Positions 1 through 9,192 of a DNA stretch of 64,000 bases are shown one piece after another (position 1 is the stretch's first letter; each line of letters begins with the position of its first letter). The DNA lies in IMG/VR virus record IMGVR_UViG_3300035184_000978, positions 1 through 64,000 of that record; one strand, 5' to 3'. The translations under genes were made by a program, and so were the position numbers. This DNA is from a virus. The notes beneath the pieces were generated by a model. That model was given only the letters and a program-made list of their open reading frames with translations. It had not been told where the DNA came from and did not search any database.

Positions 1-2597
1 AAGGAACTCAAGGTGTTCAAGGTACTCAAGGCACACAAGGCACACAGGGTGTTCAAGGTATTGATGGAGAAACTGCAGCGCAAGGCGTCCAGGGAATTCA
101 AGGTGTTCAGGGTGTTCAAGGTACTCAAGGCGTACAGGGTACTCAAGGCGTACAGGGTACTCAAGGTTTAGTTGGAGCAACATCAGCTCAAGGTATTCAG
201 GGTATTCAAGGAATTCAGGGTATTCAAGGTATTCAGGGTGTTGACGGAGCAACGTCAGCTCAAGGAATTCAGGGTATTCAAGGTACTCAAGGCGTACAGG
301 GTACTCAAGGTTTCGTTGGAGCAACATCAGCTCAAGGTATTCAAGGAATTCAGGGTGTTCAAGGAACTCAAGGTGTTCAAGGTATTCAGGGTCCAATTGG
401 TAATACATCAAATGCTACACAAATAGGACTTAATGATATACACACGTCTAGTTTACAAGAAACTGTAATGTATGTCACATTAGCCCAAGGTGGAACTGGT
501 TCATCAGTTCCACTATATGCAACGAAATCAACTCATCCGGATAATACTTCAAGAAACTTTAATTATAGATCAGGACCAGCAATACTCGAAGTAGAAAATA
601 TAGATGCGTTTGGTGATTTAACAGTTCGTGATAATCTTATTATAGGATCAACAAACCAAACAATAATATCACAATCAAACAACGCTTTAAATATTGATCT
701 TTCTAATAATAATATTTTAATTCGTGACTCAAATAATTCAAATATTGAGAGGTTTACTTTTGATAGACTTACTGGAAACTATGCATCAAGCGGTAGTGTA
801 ACTGCAGGTACTTCAATGACTGCTCCAGTATATTATGACGCTGATGACACTGCGTTCTTTGGTGACTTTGCTGGTATATCGAATATGAACATAGTGAAAG
901 CTAATACATTCGAAGTCAAGCCTGGATATACAATCAGTTCTGCTACAAGTCCTTCGCTTGGCGTTTTTGGCACAATTAAAGTTGAAGGCGGACTATGGTC
1001 GGGGTATGCAATTAGAGAAGATTGGGTACTGATGTCAAATGGTGCCGGCCAAGTTGGATTATATAATCAAAATGACAATCAATATGCATTGAGAGCGTTT
1101 CAAAACGCTAGCACCACTTTATACTTCAATGGTGTTGCTGAACTTACAACAAAACCTAATCACGTTCTAGCCTATAACGAAATGCGATCCCCAATATACT
1201 ACGGTTTATATAGCTCTCAGGGTTATCTTGAACCAGGTGCAATGAACGCATTTGTATCATTTAAAACTTATGGTGTAATTTCTAGAACAGGATTTGATTC
1301 TGATAATGGAGCAAATAACAAATTCTTACTAGCAGAAGATCAAAACCAATGGATTTGGAATACCGATACTGACTGGGGTATTGTTTGGGCCACTGATACA
1401 ACGTCAGCTTATCGTCGAACATCGTTTGGCGACGATACTATATCATTTGTTGGTGATAGTAACGTAAGAGCAAGTATCGATCTTGGTAATGGCGACGCTT
1501 ACTTTCAAGGTGATGTAACTGCAGGTACTTCAATGACTGCGCCAGTATATTATGACGCTGATGACACTGCGTTCTTTGGTGACTTTGCTGGTATATCGAA
1601 TATGAACATAGTGAAAGCCAACTCCTTTGAAGTTGCATCTGGTCGTACAATCTCTAATTCAACTGGTTATGGCACAATTAAAGTTGAAGGCAATTTCTGG
1701 GCAGGGTATGCAATCAGAGAAGATTGGGTATTGATGTCAAGTGGTATTGACAAAATTGGATTATATAATGATGTTGATAATTACTGGGTATTAGCTGCGT
1801 TTCGAAACGCACGTACTGAGTTATACTGGAATGGTTCTGCTCAGATTTCGACACAAGATAATTATGTGAAAGTTGATAATGCAATTCGGTCACCAATATA
1901 CCAAGATATTGTTGACAGCCAATGGTATATTCAACCAGGTTCAGGTGCTACTTCAGTGTCATTTAGAACTAACGGTACAATTCAGAGAATTTTCTACGCT
2001 AATGACGGAGCAAATAACGTATTACTAGAATCATCAGATCGAAACCAATGGATTTGGAACACCGGCGCTACCACTGGTATTGTTTGGGCTACTGATACAA
2101 CTGCGCTTTATCGACATGCTCCGTTTGGTGACAACATGTTATCGTTTGTTGGTACTGGTAATGTAAGAGCAAGTATCGACCTCGACAATGGTGATGCTTA
2201 CTTCGAAGGTGATATAAGTGCCGACAACATTTTTGCTGCCGGTACTGTTTCATCAGCATCTGATAGACGAATAAAAGAAAATATAGAAACTATAGATAAT
2301 GCATTAAGCAAAGTATTAAGACTTCGTGGTGTTAACTATAATAAAATACAAACCGAAAAAGAATCAGGACCAATCAAAACCGAAATGGGTCTTATTGCCC
2401 AAGAAGTGCAAGAAATAGTTCCTGAGGCTGTAACTTATGACGAATATAGTGATAGATACGGTGTTAATTATTCGAATATGGTAGCGTTATTAATAGAAAG
2501 TGTCAAAGACCAAAACAAAATTATAAATAGTCAACAGAAACAAATTGACGAATTAAAAATAATGTGTGAAAACATGATAGCTAAAAACAAAAAATGA
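1..2597 (+). CDS. Tail fibre with Gly-X-Gln repeats and S74 chaperone domain (5' partial)
   Basis: The reading frame is open from base 3, so the gene begins upstream of the window; the first internal Met (468) is not the true start. Seen: about 130 residues of Gly-X-Gln triplets, a spacer, two copies of a module of roughly 235 residues sharing GTSMTAPVYYDADDTAFFGD and the shorter motif AIREDWVLMS, and a C-terminal segment beginning near SDRRIKENI and containing GLIAQEVQEIVPE. The last part matches the intramolecular chaperone/peptidase S74 family, which trimerises fibres and then cleaves itself at the Ser of the S-D-R-R region. Inferred role: trimeric receptor-binding fibre. It ends in a short coiled-coil-like tail and is followed 10 bases later by the next virion gene. 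Confidence 0.85.
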   Translation, partial: GTQGVQGTQGTQGTQGVQGIDGETAAQGVQGIQGVQGVQGTQGVQGTQGVQGTQGLVGATSAQGIQGIQGIQGIQGIQGVDGATSAQGIQGIQGTQGVQGTQGFVGATSAQGIQGIQGVQGTQGVQGIQGPIGNTSNATQIGLNDIHTSSLQETVMYVTLAQGGTGSSVPLYATKSTHPDNTSRNFNYRSGPAILEVENIDAFGDLTVRDNLIIGSTNQTIISQSNNALNIDLSNNNILIRDSNNSNIERFTFDRLTGNYASSGSVTAGTSMTAPVYYDADDTAFFGDFAGISNMNIVKANTFEVKPGYTISSATSPSLGVFGTIKVEGGLWSGYAIREDWVLMSNGAGQVGLYNQNDNQYALRAFQNASTTLYFNGVAELTTKPNHVLAYNEMRSPIYYGLYSSQGYLEPGAMNAFVSFKTYGVISRTGFDSDNGANNKFLLAEDQNQWIWNTDTDWGIVWATDTTSAYRRTSFGDDTISFVGDSNVRASIDLGNGDAYFQGDVTAGTSMTAPVYYDADDTAFFGDFAGISNMNIVKANSFEVASGRTISNSTGYGTIKVEGNFWAGYAIREDWVLMSSGIDKIGLYNDVDNYWVLAAFRNARTELYWNGSAQISTQDNYVKVDNAIRSPIYQDIVDSQWYIQPGSGATSVSFRTNGTIQRIFYANDGANNVLLESSDRNQWIWNTGATTGIVWATDTTALYRHAPFGDNMLSFVGTGNVRASIDLDNGDAYFEGDISADNIFAAGTVSSASDRRIKENIETIDNALSKVLRLRGVNYNKIQTEKESGPIKTEMGLIAQEVQEIVPEAVTYDEYSDRYGVNYSNMVALLIESVKDQNKIINSQQKQIDELKIMCENMIAKNKK
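3..395 (+). repeat. Collagen-like Gly-X-Gln coding repeat
   Basis: Nine-base units of the form GGT-NNN-CAA/CAG are repeated dozens of times, encoding G-T-Q, G-V-Q and G-I-Q triplets, interrupted about every 80 bases by a short GATSAQ or GETAAQ spacer. Perfect or near-perfect unit identity suggests recent slippage. Such triplets form a fibrous stalk in other phage fibres; the Gln-rich third position differs from the usual Gly-X-Pro pattern. Confidence 0.85.
797..2212 (+). repeat. Tandem duplication of a fibre module inside the tail fibre gene
   Basis: Two direct copies of about 710 bases start at 797 and 1515 with the same 20-odd bases (GTAACTGCAGGTACTTC...) and encode parallel modules. Their first 120 bases are almost identical, while later parts have diverged at the codon level. 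This is intragenic duplication of a fibre domain, usual in receptor-binding proteins. Confidence 0.75.
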
Positions 2598-2607
2598 GGA
2601 ATTAAAA

Positions 2608-2982
2608 ATGTCTTTTACGTATAAGTGGGAAGTAACAGGTCTTAAAGTTAAAGATCAATTAAATGCTGACAGTGTTATTTTGGCAAATTCAGTATGCCAA
2701 ACATATTGGAAAGTAACTGGAACTGATGTTGATGGCAATGAGGGGAGTTTTTCAGGAGCAACTCAATTCAATTCTGATAACTGCTCGATTGAAGATTTTG
2801 TTGCCTTTGAATCGTTATCGGAAGTTCAAGTATTATCTTGGATTCAGAATATTGTAGATAATGACGCATCTTATAAAACGCATATCGACAGTCAAATACA
2901 AAAACGAATTGATGCCGTTGCCATCACAGAAGCAATAATGCCGTGGGCACCTGTCGAGAATAGTGATATAATATCGGAGTAA
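2608..2982 (+). CDS. Small tail-associated protein, paralogue of next gene
   Basis: 124 residues opening with SFTYKWEVTGLKVKD and containing a QTYWKVTGTDVDGNEG segment. I recognise this pattern from small conserved proteins encoded among tail genes of marine T4-like phages, without known function. It has a clear GAGGAATTAAAA ribosome site. The next gene aligns with it along its first 60 residues, so the two are likely tandem duplicates. No membrane segment or signal peptide is visible. Confidence 0.7.
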   Translation: MSFTYKWEVTGLKVKDQLNADSVILANSVCQTYWKVTGTDVDGNEGSFSGATQFNSDNCSIEDFVAFESLSEVQVLSWIQNIVDNDASYKTHIDSQIQKRIDAVAITEAIMPWAPVENSDIISE

Positions 2983-2985
2983 CTT

Positions 2986-3321
2986 ATTATACAATTTAGC
3001 TGGCAGATAATGGGATTTGAAACATCAAACGAAATTAATTTCGAAGGAGTTGAACTTATTGACTCAGTTTTAAAAATCAGATGGAGACGAATAGGATCAA
3101 GTTTAGCTGGTACTACTTCTGTTATAACTGGTAAAAGCATTCTATCTGCTTATAACGTTGAAGCAGCCAGTTATATAACTTTTAAAAATATTACTGAAGA
3201 AGTTGGTATTAATTGGATTATATGTTCGTTGCAGCAAGAAAGATTAACTGAAATTGATCAAGAAATATCAGGTAGATTATCTGAAAATGAGAATATCAAA
3301 AAAATCACTTTTGGTTTGTAG
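2986..3321 (+). CDS. Paralogue of the preceding gene, probable ATT start
   Basis: The frame continues directly after the previous stop. The first ATG (3010) would cut off the residues QFSWQI that align with the TYKWEV opening of the upstream paralogue. A GGAG at 2976-2979 lies 6 bases before an ATT codon at 2986, so ATT is the best start, giving about 111 residues. The alignment (FSWQIMGFET against YKWEVTGLKV, then KIRWRRIGSS against QTYWKVTGTD) supports one fold. Function unknown; it is probably a virion or assembly protein co-expressed with its neighbour. Confidence 0.6.
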   Translation: MIQFSWQIMGFETSNEINFEGVELIDSVLKIRWRRIGSSLAGTTSVITGKSILSAYNVEAASYITFKNITEEVGINWIICSLQQERLTEIDQEISGRLSENENIKKITFGL

Positions 3322-3342
3322 TACACAAAGAACATAAACCCG

Positions 3343-3350
3343 TATAAATA
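3343..3350 (+). promoter_or_regulatory. T4-type late promoter
   Basis: Exact TATAAATA, the octamer recognised by the gp55-type late sigma factor in T4-like phages. It lies 39 bases before the ATG at 3390. Confidence 0.8.
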
Positions 3351-3389
3351 AACTTATATTTTGTAATTATTTTGATTTGGGAGTATAGT

Positions 3390-4424
3390 ATGAATAATTT
3401 GAGTTTGCATGGGTTAGCGACTCATGTAGTTAATTGCGGTGGGATCGTAGCTCCAATACCAATCCCACCGGAATTGACACAAGAAACGGGCGTAACGAAT
3501 CCATCTATCTTCGTATATAAAGGTAGAATTCTAATGAATGTTCGACACGTCAATTACACGCTTTATCACAGTGAAGGAAAGAAATTCGTTCATCAGTGGG
3601 GTCCTCTTCAATACGTCCATCCAGAAAATGATGTTACTCTTACTACACATAATATAATGTGCGAGTTAGACGAAGATATGAATGTTATTTCTTCTAGTAG
3701 AATTGACATGAAATTAGACACAGGTAAACCTACTTGGAGTTTTATCGGACTCGAAGATGGAAGATTATTTGAATGGGAAGATCGTTTATTTTTATGCGGG
3801 GTTCGCCGTGATTGTTATGATGACAAAGGTACTGGTCGTATGGAGCTCTGCGAGATTGAAGAAATAAATGGAGTTTGGACTGAAGTAGGAAGATTTCCAA
3901 TCCCATCGCCCGGAAATAATGGTACTTATTGTGAAAAGAATTGGATGCCTATAGTTGATATGCCATGGCACTTTGTAAAATGGTGCAATCCTAGTGAAGT
4001 TGTTCGTTTTAATATCAAAACTGGAACTACAGAAACTGTCATACTAGACGAGAGTAAAAAATACTCGTTTAGTAGAGATCTTCGTGGTGGTACTCAAATT
4101 TATCCTATAAACGATAATCAACGAATAGGAATAACTCACGAAGTCAATCTAATGAAAGATGCATTTGGTAGAAAAGACGGCCATTACATGCATAGAGTTG
4201 TAGTATGGGATAAAGATTGGAGTATAATACACAGTACTAGTGAGTTTACATTTATGGGTTGCCAATACGATTCAGCTAGAAAGATTAAATACGGAATTGA
4301 GTTTTGTACTGGTTTGGCATTTCATAACGGAAATGTTCTTATATCTTATGGGTTTCAAGATAATGCAGCTTTTGTTATGAAAGTATCACAAGAAGTATTC
4401 TTTGATTTTTTGAGTAAGGGATAA
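3390..4424 (+). CDS. Five-bladed beta-propeller protein, GH130/glycosidase-like
   Basis: About 344 residues from the ATG at 3390, preceded by GGGAG. Seen: an opening ELTQETGVTNPSIFVYKG, then GLEDGRLFEW and further blade-like repeats of hydrophobic strands with Asp/Trp turns. This resembles the beta-propeller of glycoside hydrolase/phosphorylase family 130 and related carbohydrate-binding proteins, but I cannot confirm catalytic residues. The stop is 3 bases before the next gene, so the two are probably co-translated. Role by context (tail and fibre genes on both sides): virion surface carbohydrate recognition or modification, which is inference. Confidence 0.55.
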   Translation: MNNLSLHGLATHVVNCGGIVAPIPIPPELTQETGVTNPSIFVYKGRILMNVRHVNYTLYHSEGKKFVHQWGPLQYVHPENDVTLTTHNIMCELDEDMNVISSSRIDMKLDTGKPTWSFIGLEDGRLFEWEDRLFLCGVRRDCYDDKGTGRMELCEIEEINGVWTEVGRFPIPSPGNNGTYCEKNWMPIVDMPWHFVKWCNPSEVVRFNIKTGTTETVILDESKKYSFSRDLRGGTQIYPINDNQRIGITHEVNLMKDAFGRKDGHYMHRVVVWDKDWSIIHSTSEFTFMGCQYDSARKIKYGIEFCTGLAFHNGNVLISYGFQDNAAFVMKVSQEVFFDFLSKG

Positions 4425-4427
4425 ATT

Positions 4428-5630
4428 ATGTTGAGAGAACTAACAACTGAGCACGTTAAAGACCCTAAAAATACCAACAAAATGCTTAATTTAGCGAGAG
4501 AATATGATAAGATAGGCAATGGTGCTGCTGCAATTTCTTTTTACACAAGAGCAGCAGATATTGAAGAAATTGATAAGCTACTTCAATACAAATGTATGAT
4601 ATACGCTGGACAATGTTTTGCAAGACAAAACAACCGCGACTACACGGTGTTTGGATTTTACCAAAATGCTGTTGCACTTACTCTAGATAGACCAGAAGGA
4701 TATTTCCTATTATCATGTGAATTAGCTAAGAGAAATGAATGGAATAGTTGTTTAATATATGCCAGACTTGGATTAAAGCACGCTAAAGTTGAAACTATAG
4801 TAGATATTAACTACCCAGGCGAATACGCTTTAAGATACATGCAAGCACTCGCTATGTGGAAAATTGCGGGAAGCGATATCGCAAGACTTGAATTCTTTGA
4901 TCTTAAATACAAAACAGTTCTTAATGACGAATATAAAGAAAAAGTTGATAGAATGTTATTAGAAACAAATTACACTGCTTCTATTCCGTATAAGAAAGAA
5001 GATATTAATTCGTATAGATACAAGTTCAATTCATTAGAAAATATAGAAACAAATTATTCAAAATGTTTACAAGATATGTTTGTATTATCTTGTCATAACG
5101 GTAAAAGAAATGGAACATATCTTGAAATAGGTTCTGGTCACCAAACTGTTAATAGTAACACATTTTTGTTAGAAAAAGAATTTGATTGGAGAGGTATTTC
5201 AATTGATAACAACAAAGAATTATCGTTTAATTTTGGCCAATCAAGGCATAATACAATTATGCAGATGGATGCATTAGAAATTGATTATAGTGAATTATTA
5301 CAGAAACACTGTTTTCCTGAGATTATAGATTATCTCCAAATTGGTGTTAATTCATGCAAATTATTGAAAAAAATACCATTTGACTCAGTTGATTTTGGTG
5401 TAATTACATTTAAACACGACTCTTATAAAAATAGTGAATCTAGAGAAGAATCTCGTAAAATATTAACAGAAGCCGGATATATGCTAGTTGGTCGTAATAT
5501 ATCAGTTAATTTTATAGATGGATACGAAGATTGGTACGTACATCCAGAAATTGTTGAGAATTATGTACAGCTATTAACAGACGAAAAAATAAATTTTGTG
5601 TGGCAATATTTAATGAATATAAATAACTAA
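4428..5630 (+). CDS. TPR protein with FkbM-like methyltransferase domain
   Basis: 400 residues. The first ~190 show helical repeat texture with Ala/Tyr/Leu spacing like tetratricopeptide repeats (NLAREYDKIGNGAAAISFYTRA). From about residue 220 there is a Rossmann-like methyltransferase core: GTYLEIGSGHQTVNSNTFLL, then GISIDNN at the strand-2 acidic position, and MQMDALEID. This layout fits FkbM-type SAM-dependent methyltransferases. With the propeller gene upstream it may modify a sugar on a virion or host molecule; that link is inference. Confidence 0.6.
   Translation: MLRELTTEHVKDPKNTNKMLNLAREYDKIGNGAAAISFYTRAADIEEIDKLLQYKCMIYAGQCFARQNNRDYTVFGFYQNAVALTLDRPEGYFLLSCELAKRNEWNSCLIYARLGLKHAKVETIVDINYPGEYALRYMQALAMWKIAGSDIARLEFFDLKYKTVLNDEYKEKVDRMLLETNYTASIPYKKEDINSYRYKFNSLENIETNYSKCLQDMFVLSCHNGKRNGTYLEIGSGHQTVNSNTFLLEKEFDWRGISIDNNKELSFNFGQSRHNTIMQMDALEIDYSELLQKHCFPEIIDYLQIGVNSCKLLKKIPFDSVDFGVITFKHDSYKNSESREESRKILTEAGYMLVGRNISVNFIDGYEDWYVHPEIVENYVQLLTDEKINFVWQYLMNINN
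5618..5625 (+). promoter_or_regulatory. T4-type late promoter
   Basis: Exact TATAAATA overlapping the last codons of the upstream methyltransferase gene, 28 bases before the ATG at 5654. Confidence 0.75.
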
Positions 5631-5653
5631 ATAAAGTTTAATAAGGAACAAGT

Positions 5654-6046
5654 ATGTCTATTAAAATAGGTAGTAATACAGTAATTAATGATTCGCGAGA
5701 GTTAGAAAACATCAATGACTCGACAGGTTTGTATGGTAATTTTCAACCATTAGTAACAACTGCTAGCGTCTCAGAGTCTTATAATATTTCCATGATAGTG
5801 CCAGTATACAATCTCACAATGATATCTAGTATTGCATTTACTGTTAACAACATTGTAGCAGGCCAAGCAAATACAATATTACTAGACAGAAGTTCATCAT
5901 CACTAACACCAACTTTTCCTTCATCGGTTGAATGGTCTAATAATACATTGCCGAATTGGACTCAGTTTCGGTATTGGCTTATAACATTCGTGTGTTATAG
6001 TAATACAAAGATTATGGCTAATGCAGCCGGATACGATTTTGTTTAA
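5654..6046 (+). CDS. Small virion-type protein A (tandem paralogue)
   Basis: 130 residues beginning MSIKIGSNTVINDSRELENI, with AAGGAACAAGT before the start. The first 25 residues are almost identical to those of the next gene, after which they diverge but keep the pattern ...NTILLDRSSSS...W.N...P.W...RYWLI. The beta-rich, Ser/Thr/Asn-rich composition and late promoter fit a small fibre or decoration protein. No known domain is recognised. Confidence 0.7.
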   Translation: MSIKIGSNTVINDSRELENINDSTGLYGNFQPLVTTASVSESYNISMIVPVYNLTMISSIAFTVNNIVAGQANTILLDRSSSSLTPTFPSSVEWSNNTLPNWTQFRYWLITFVCYSNTKIMANAAGYDFV

Positions 6047-6055
6047 GGAATAATT

Positions 6056-6448
6056 ATGTCTATTTTAATAGGTAGTAATACAGTAATTAATGATTCACGA
6101 GAGTTAGAAAACATCAGTGACACAACAGGTTCATATAGCAATTTTCAACCAAAAATAACACAAATTCTTGCAAGCCAGTTTAACGCACCTTCACCAATAA
6201 TGACACTTACTATGGTTGCAAACAGAACATATGAGGTAGTTAACGCAGCCACTGGTATGAGCTCACTTATATTACTTGACAGAACAACAAGTAATTATAC
6301 ACCATTTTTTAGTAGTACTGGTTCTAATGGTGTACACTGGGGAAATAATGTAGAACCAACATGGTCTGATCATAGATATTGGTTAATTTCCATATTTTGT
6401 TGGTCTTCTACCAGATTTGCTGCAAATGCATCTGGTCACACAATTTAA
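6056..6448 (+). CDS. Small virion-type protein B (tandem paralogue)
   Basis: 130 residues, the same length as its neighbour upstream, opening MSILIGSNTVINDSRELENI. The conserved N-terminus with a variable middle resembles a common attachment module carrying different tips, although this is inference. An AAGGAATAATT ribosome site follows the upstream stop at once, so the pair is an operon. Confidence 0.7.
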   Translation: MSILIGSNTVINDSRELENISDTTGSYSNFQPKITQILASQFNAPSPIMTLTMVANRTYEVVNAATGMSSLILLDRTTSNYTPFFSSTGSNGVHWGNNVEPTWSDHRYWLISIFCWSSTRFAANASGHTI

Positions 6449-6459
6449 GGAATAAAATA

Positions 6460-6906
6460 ATGTCGCTTATTCACACATATCAACTCGGTGCAATGATGAA
6501 CAACATAATACTTGAACAGATTACACTATATTCAGGTTATAGTTTTTTTGGTAGTACCGCAGGTGATACATCAGAGTACGGTTTAACTTTTAATTTTGTT
6601 GGTAGATTAATAGAGAGTGATAGAACTGGCACATCTACTATTGGTAATTGGGTTAATACTGCGCCATCGCCAACTGGTACTTATTGGATTAGAGCGTCAG
6701 GCTTTACAGCAGGTTCTGAATATACATCATCTAGTATTGTAGCTGGTACTTGGAATGAATTAAACGCGTCCAGAAGCGTGTTATTTGAAGTTGGGCCTTA
6801 CGAGTTTTTTACAGAATCAGTAACAATAGACATTGCTTCTGATTCGAGTGGTTCTACTATATTAGATACAACAACTCTTACCATCAACCTTGAAGATGGT
6901 TCATAA
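6460..6906 (+). CDS. Uncharacterised late protein, beta-rich
   Basis: 148 residues starting MSLIHTYQLGAMMNN, with AAGGAATAAAATA immediately upstream; an earlier in-frame Met lies inside the preceding gene and lacks a ribosome site. Gly/Ser/Thr-rich with short beta-strand texture and no membrane segment. It is the last gene of the fibre-like group before the neck genes, so a virion role is likely but not shown. Confidence 0.65.
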   Translation: MSLIHTYQLGAMMNNIILEQITLYSGYSFFGSTAGDTSEYGLTFNFVGRLIESDRTGTSTIGNWVNTAPSPTGTYWIRASGFTAGSEYTSSSIVAGTWNELNASRSVLFEVGPYEFFTESVTIDIASDSSGSTILDTTTLTINLEDGS

Positions 6907-6922
6907 ATAGTATTGTACCTTT

Positions 6923-6930
6923 TATAAATA
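6923..6930 (+). promoter_or_regulatory. T4-type late promoter
   Basis: Exact TATAAATA, 29 bases before the neck gene start at 6960. A weaker CATAAATA lies at 6902-6909. Confidence 0.8.
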
Positions 6931-6959
6931 GAATATAAGAATATATAAGGCTGGGATTT

Positions 6960-7703
6960 ATGGCACAACCAACTACAAGAGCAGAATTTAAAGAATACAT
7001 ACTTCGAAAAATGGGTGCTCCTGTCATTGAAATTAATGTTGCAGAAGAGCAAGTTGAAGACCGTGTAGATGAAGCAATGTCATTCTGGAATGACTATCAT
7101 TATAACGGTAGTCAACTTGTTTATATTAAACATAAATTAACTGCTGAAGATGTTACAAATAAATACATAACGCTACCCGATAAAATATTAGGTATTTCTA
7201 AAGTTTTTGATATTGGTTCATCAATTTCATCTGGTACAGGAATGTTTAATGTTCAGTATCAATTTGTTCTAAACAACGTTACTGATATAAACGGTTACGG
7301 CATGCAAAATTATTACATGACAATGCAACATTTAGAAATGATGCAAGAGTTACTTGTAGGTAAACCACTTATACGATATAATAAACACGTTAATAGACTT
7401 TATATTGATGTGAATAAAGCATCGCTGATAGAAGGTCAGTTTGTCGTTATTGAAGCATACGATTTAATTGATCCCGATACTTATTCTGACGTCTGGTCTG
7501 ATCGTTGGTTGCAGAATTACGCAACTGTACTTGTTCGCGAACAGTGGGGTTTAAATCTCACAAAATTTGTAGGAATGCAATTAGTTGGAGGAGTATCTTT
7601 TAATGGAGAAAGCATATTAGCAGAAGCAAGAGCTGATAGAGAAAGAATTGAAGATGATGCTATATCTAATTTACAACCACTCACTTACAACTTTATCGGA
7701 TAA
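6960..7703 (+). CDS. 13: Neck protein, gp13-like
   Basis: 247 residues. The N-terminus (RAEFKEYILRKMGAPVIEIN, then a D-R-V-D-E-A-M-S-F-W-N-D-Y-H run) is the signature of T4-family gp13, a head-completion/neck protein that joins the portal vertex to the tail. It is shorter than T4 gp13 (about 309), as in many marine relatives. Gene order 13-14-15-16-17 matches T4 exactly. The stop is 3 bases before gene 14, so the two are translated together. Confidence 0.9.
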   Translation: MAQPTTRAEFKEYILRKMGAPVIEINVAEEQVEDRVDEAMSFWNDYHYNGSQLVYIKHKLTAEDVTNKYITLPDKILGISKVFDIGSSISSGTGMFNVQYQFVLNNVTDINGYGMQNYYMTMQHLEMMQELLVGKPLIRYNKHVNRLYIDVNKASLIEGQFVVIEAYDLIDPDTYSDVWSDRWLQNYATVLVREQWGLNLTKFVGMQLVGGVSFNGESILAEARADRERIEDDAISNLQPLTYNFIG

Positions 7704-7706
7704 TTC

Positions 7707-8384
7707 ATGGCTACTAGCTCATATTTTAACAACTATGGTAATCTCAACGAACAGAAATTAATCGATGATCTCGTAATAGAGTCGATTAAAATATATGGTG
7801 TTGACATAATTTATATCACTCGCTCTTTACAGAGTGTCGATACCATCATGAATGAAGATGATATTTCCATATTTGATGAGACATTTGAATATGAAGTTTA
7901 TGTTAAAAACGTTGATGGATTTGAAGGTCAGGGTGATTTCTTATCTAAGTTTGGTTTGCAAATCCAAGACGAAGTTACTTTTACTGTTGCATACAGAACA
8001 TTTGAAAAATTTGTTACAGGAGAAAATGCAACAAAAACTAGACCACTAGAAGGTGATTTAATATACTTCCCGTTAACTTCAAAAATGTATAGGTTAAATT
8101 TTGTTGAACATGAAAGTGTTTTCTATCAAGCAGGAACACTACAAGTATATGATATGAAATGCGAGCTCATGGAATACTCTGGTGAGAGGATGGCAACAGG
8201 CAACATAATTGTTGATGAACACTTTAGAGATATCGATACTTCAAATACAAATTCACTAGAAAGCCTCTCAGATGTTGACTTGATGTCTGATAACTTAAAC
8301 TTTGAAACTGAAGGCGACTCAATTATCGATTTTAGCGAGATAGATCCGTTTAGTGAATCACTCGATATAACAGATTTAGAATAG
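7707..8384 (+). CDS. 14: Neck protein, gp14-like
   Basis: 225 residues beginning SSYFNNYGNLNEQKLIDDLV. The pattern FEYEVYVKNVDGFEGQGDFL, followed by a V-T-F-T-V-A-Y-R-T-F strand, is typical of T4-family gp14, the partner of gp13 in head completion. The C-terminal 40 residues are very acidic and low in complexity (SLSDVDLMSDNLN...), unlike the core. Position between 13 and 15 supports the call. Confidence 0.88.
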   Translation: MATSSYFNNYGNLNEQKLIDDLVIESIKIYGVDIIYITRSLQSVDTIMNEDDISIFDETFEYEVYVKNVDGFEGQGDFLSKFGLQIQDEVTFTVAYRTFEKFVTGENATKTRPLEGDLIYFPLTSKMYRLNFVEHESVFYQAGTLQVYDMKCELMEYSGERMATGNIIVDEHFRDIDTSNTNSLESLSDVDLMSDNLNFETEGDSIIDFSEIDPFSESLDITDLE

Positions 8385-8392
8385 GATAACTA

Positions 8393-9184
8393 ATGGCAAT
8401 TGCAAACTATTTTTATAATGAAACAACTAGAAAATATGTTGCTCTCTTTGGTACTTATTTTAATCAGTTGAGAATAAAAAGAACTGATAACAATGGCACT
8501 GAAATACAAAATATGATTGTACCAATATCTTACGCTCCATTTCAAAAGATATTAAGTAGATTAACACAAGATCCGAATTTAGATCAAAAGTCATCAATTA
8601 CGCTTCCAAGAATATCTTTTGAAATGACTTCAATGTCTTATGATGGTACTCGCAAAATATCACCAATAAAGAAAATTAGAAAGAATTCTATTCGCGATAA
8701 TTTTATATACGCTGGTACTCCGTACAATTTAGAATTTTCGTTGTACATAATGACTAAATATAACGATGACGCTATGAAATTAGTAGAGCAGATATTACCG
8801 TTCTTTAATCCAGAATTCACTAGCACAGTTAGACTGCTTGATGATATCGATCCAATTGATGTTCCGTTGATACTAAACGATGTGTCAAGCGAAGACATCT
8901 ACGAAGGTGAGTATACAACTCGAAGAAGCATAATGTGGACTTTAAACTTTACAATGAAAGCTTGGTACTATGGACCGGCAAAACAAGGTAAACTTATTAA
9001 ATTTGTTGATAGTAGAATTTCAACTTCAGACGCAGCTAACTCTCAAGTTGAATCAACAATAACTGTTCAACCCGGATTAACATCAGGTGGTGATCCAACA
9101 ACAGACATTACAGAAACTGTCGATTATAGTTTAATTGATTTTGCTGATGATTGGGATTATATAGTAGATATTAATAGTCCGTAG
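8393..9184 (+). CDS. 15: Tail terminator/sheath stabiliser, gp15-like
   Basis: 263 residues. The start IANYFYNETTRKYVALFGTY and the middle PISYAPFQKILSRLTQDPNL are recognisable as T4-family gp15, which caps the tail tube and sheath and contacts the neck. Length is close to T4 gp15 (272). The last 50 residues are acidic and Thr-rich. RBS GGATAACTA precedes the ATG. Confidence 0.9.
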   Translation: MAIANYFYNETTRKYVALFGTYFNQLRIKRTDNNGTEIQNMIVPISYAPFQKILSRLTQDPNLDQKSSITLPRISFEMTSMSYDGTRKISPIKKIRKNSIRDNFIYAGTPYNLEFSLYIMTKYNDDAMKLVEQILPFFNPEFTSTVRLLDDIDPIDVPLILNDVSSEDIYEGEYTTRRSIMWTLNFTMKAWYYGPAKQGKLIKFVDSRISTSDAANSQVESTITVQPGLTSGGDPTTDITETVDYSLIDFADDWDYIVDINSP

Positions 9185-9192
9185 GAGATAGT

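Noticed and set aside
3-426. Regular short repeats that at first resemble a CRISPR array, and a plus-strand frame rich in VFKVFRV
   Set aside because: The unit is 9 bases with no spacers and encodes Gly-X-Gln triplets in the fibre frame; the other frame is a by-product of the repeat.
468-468. ATG at 468 as the start of the tail fibre gene
   Set aside because: The same frame is open back to base 3 through the Gly-X-Gln stalk, so this Met is internal and the gene is only partial in the window.
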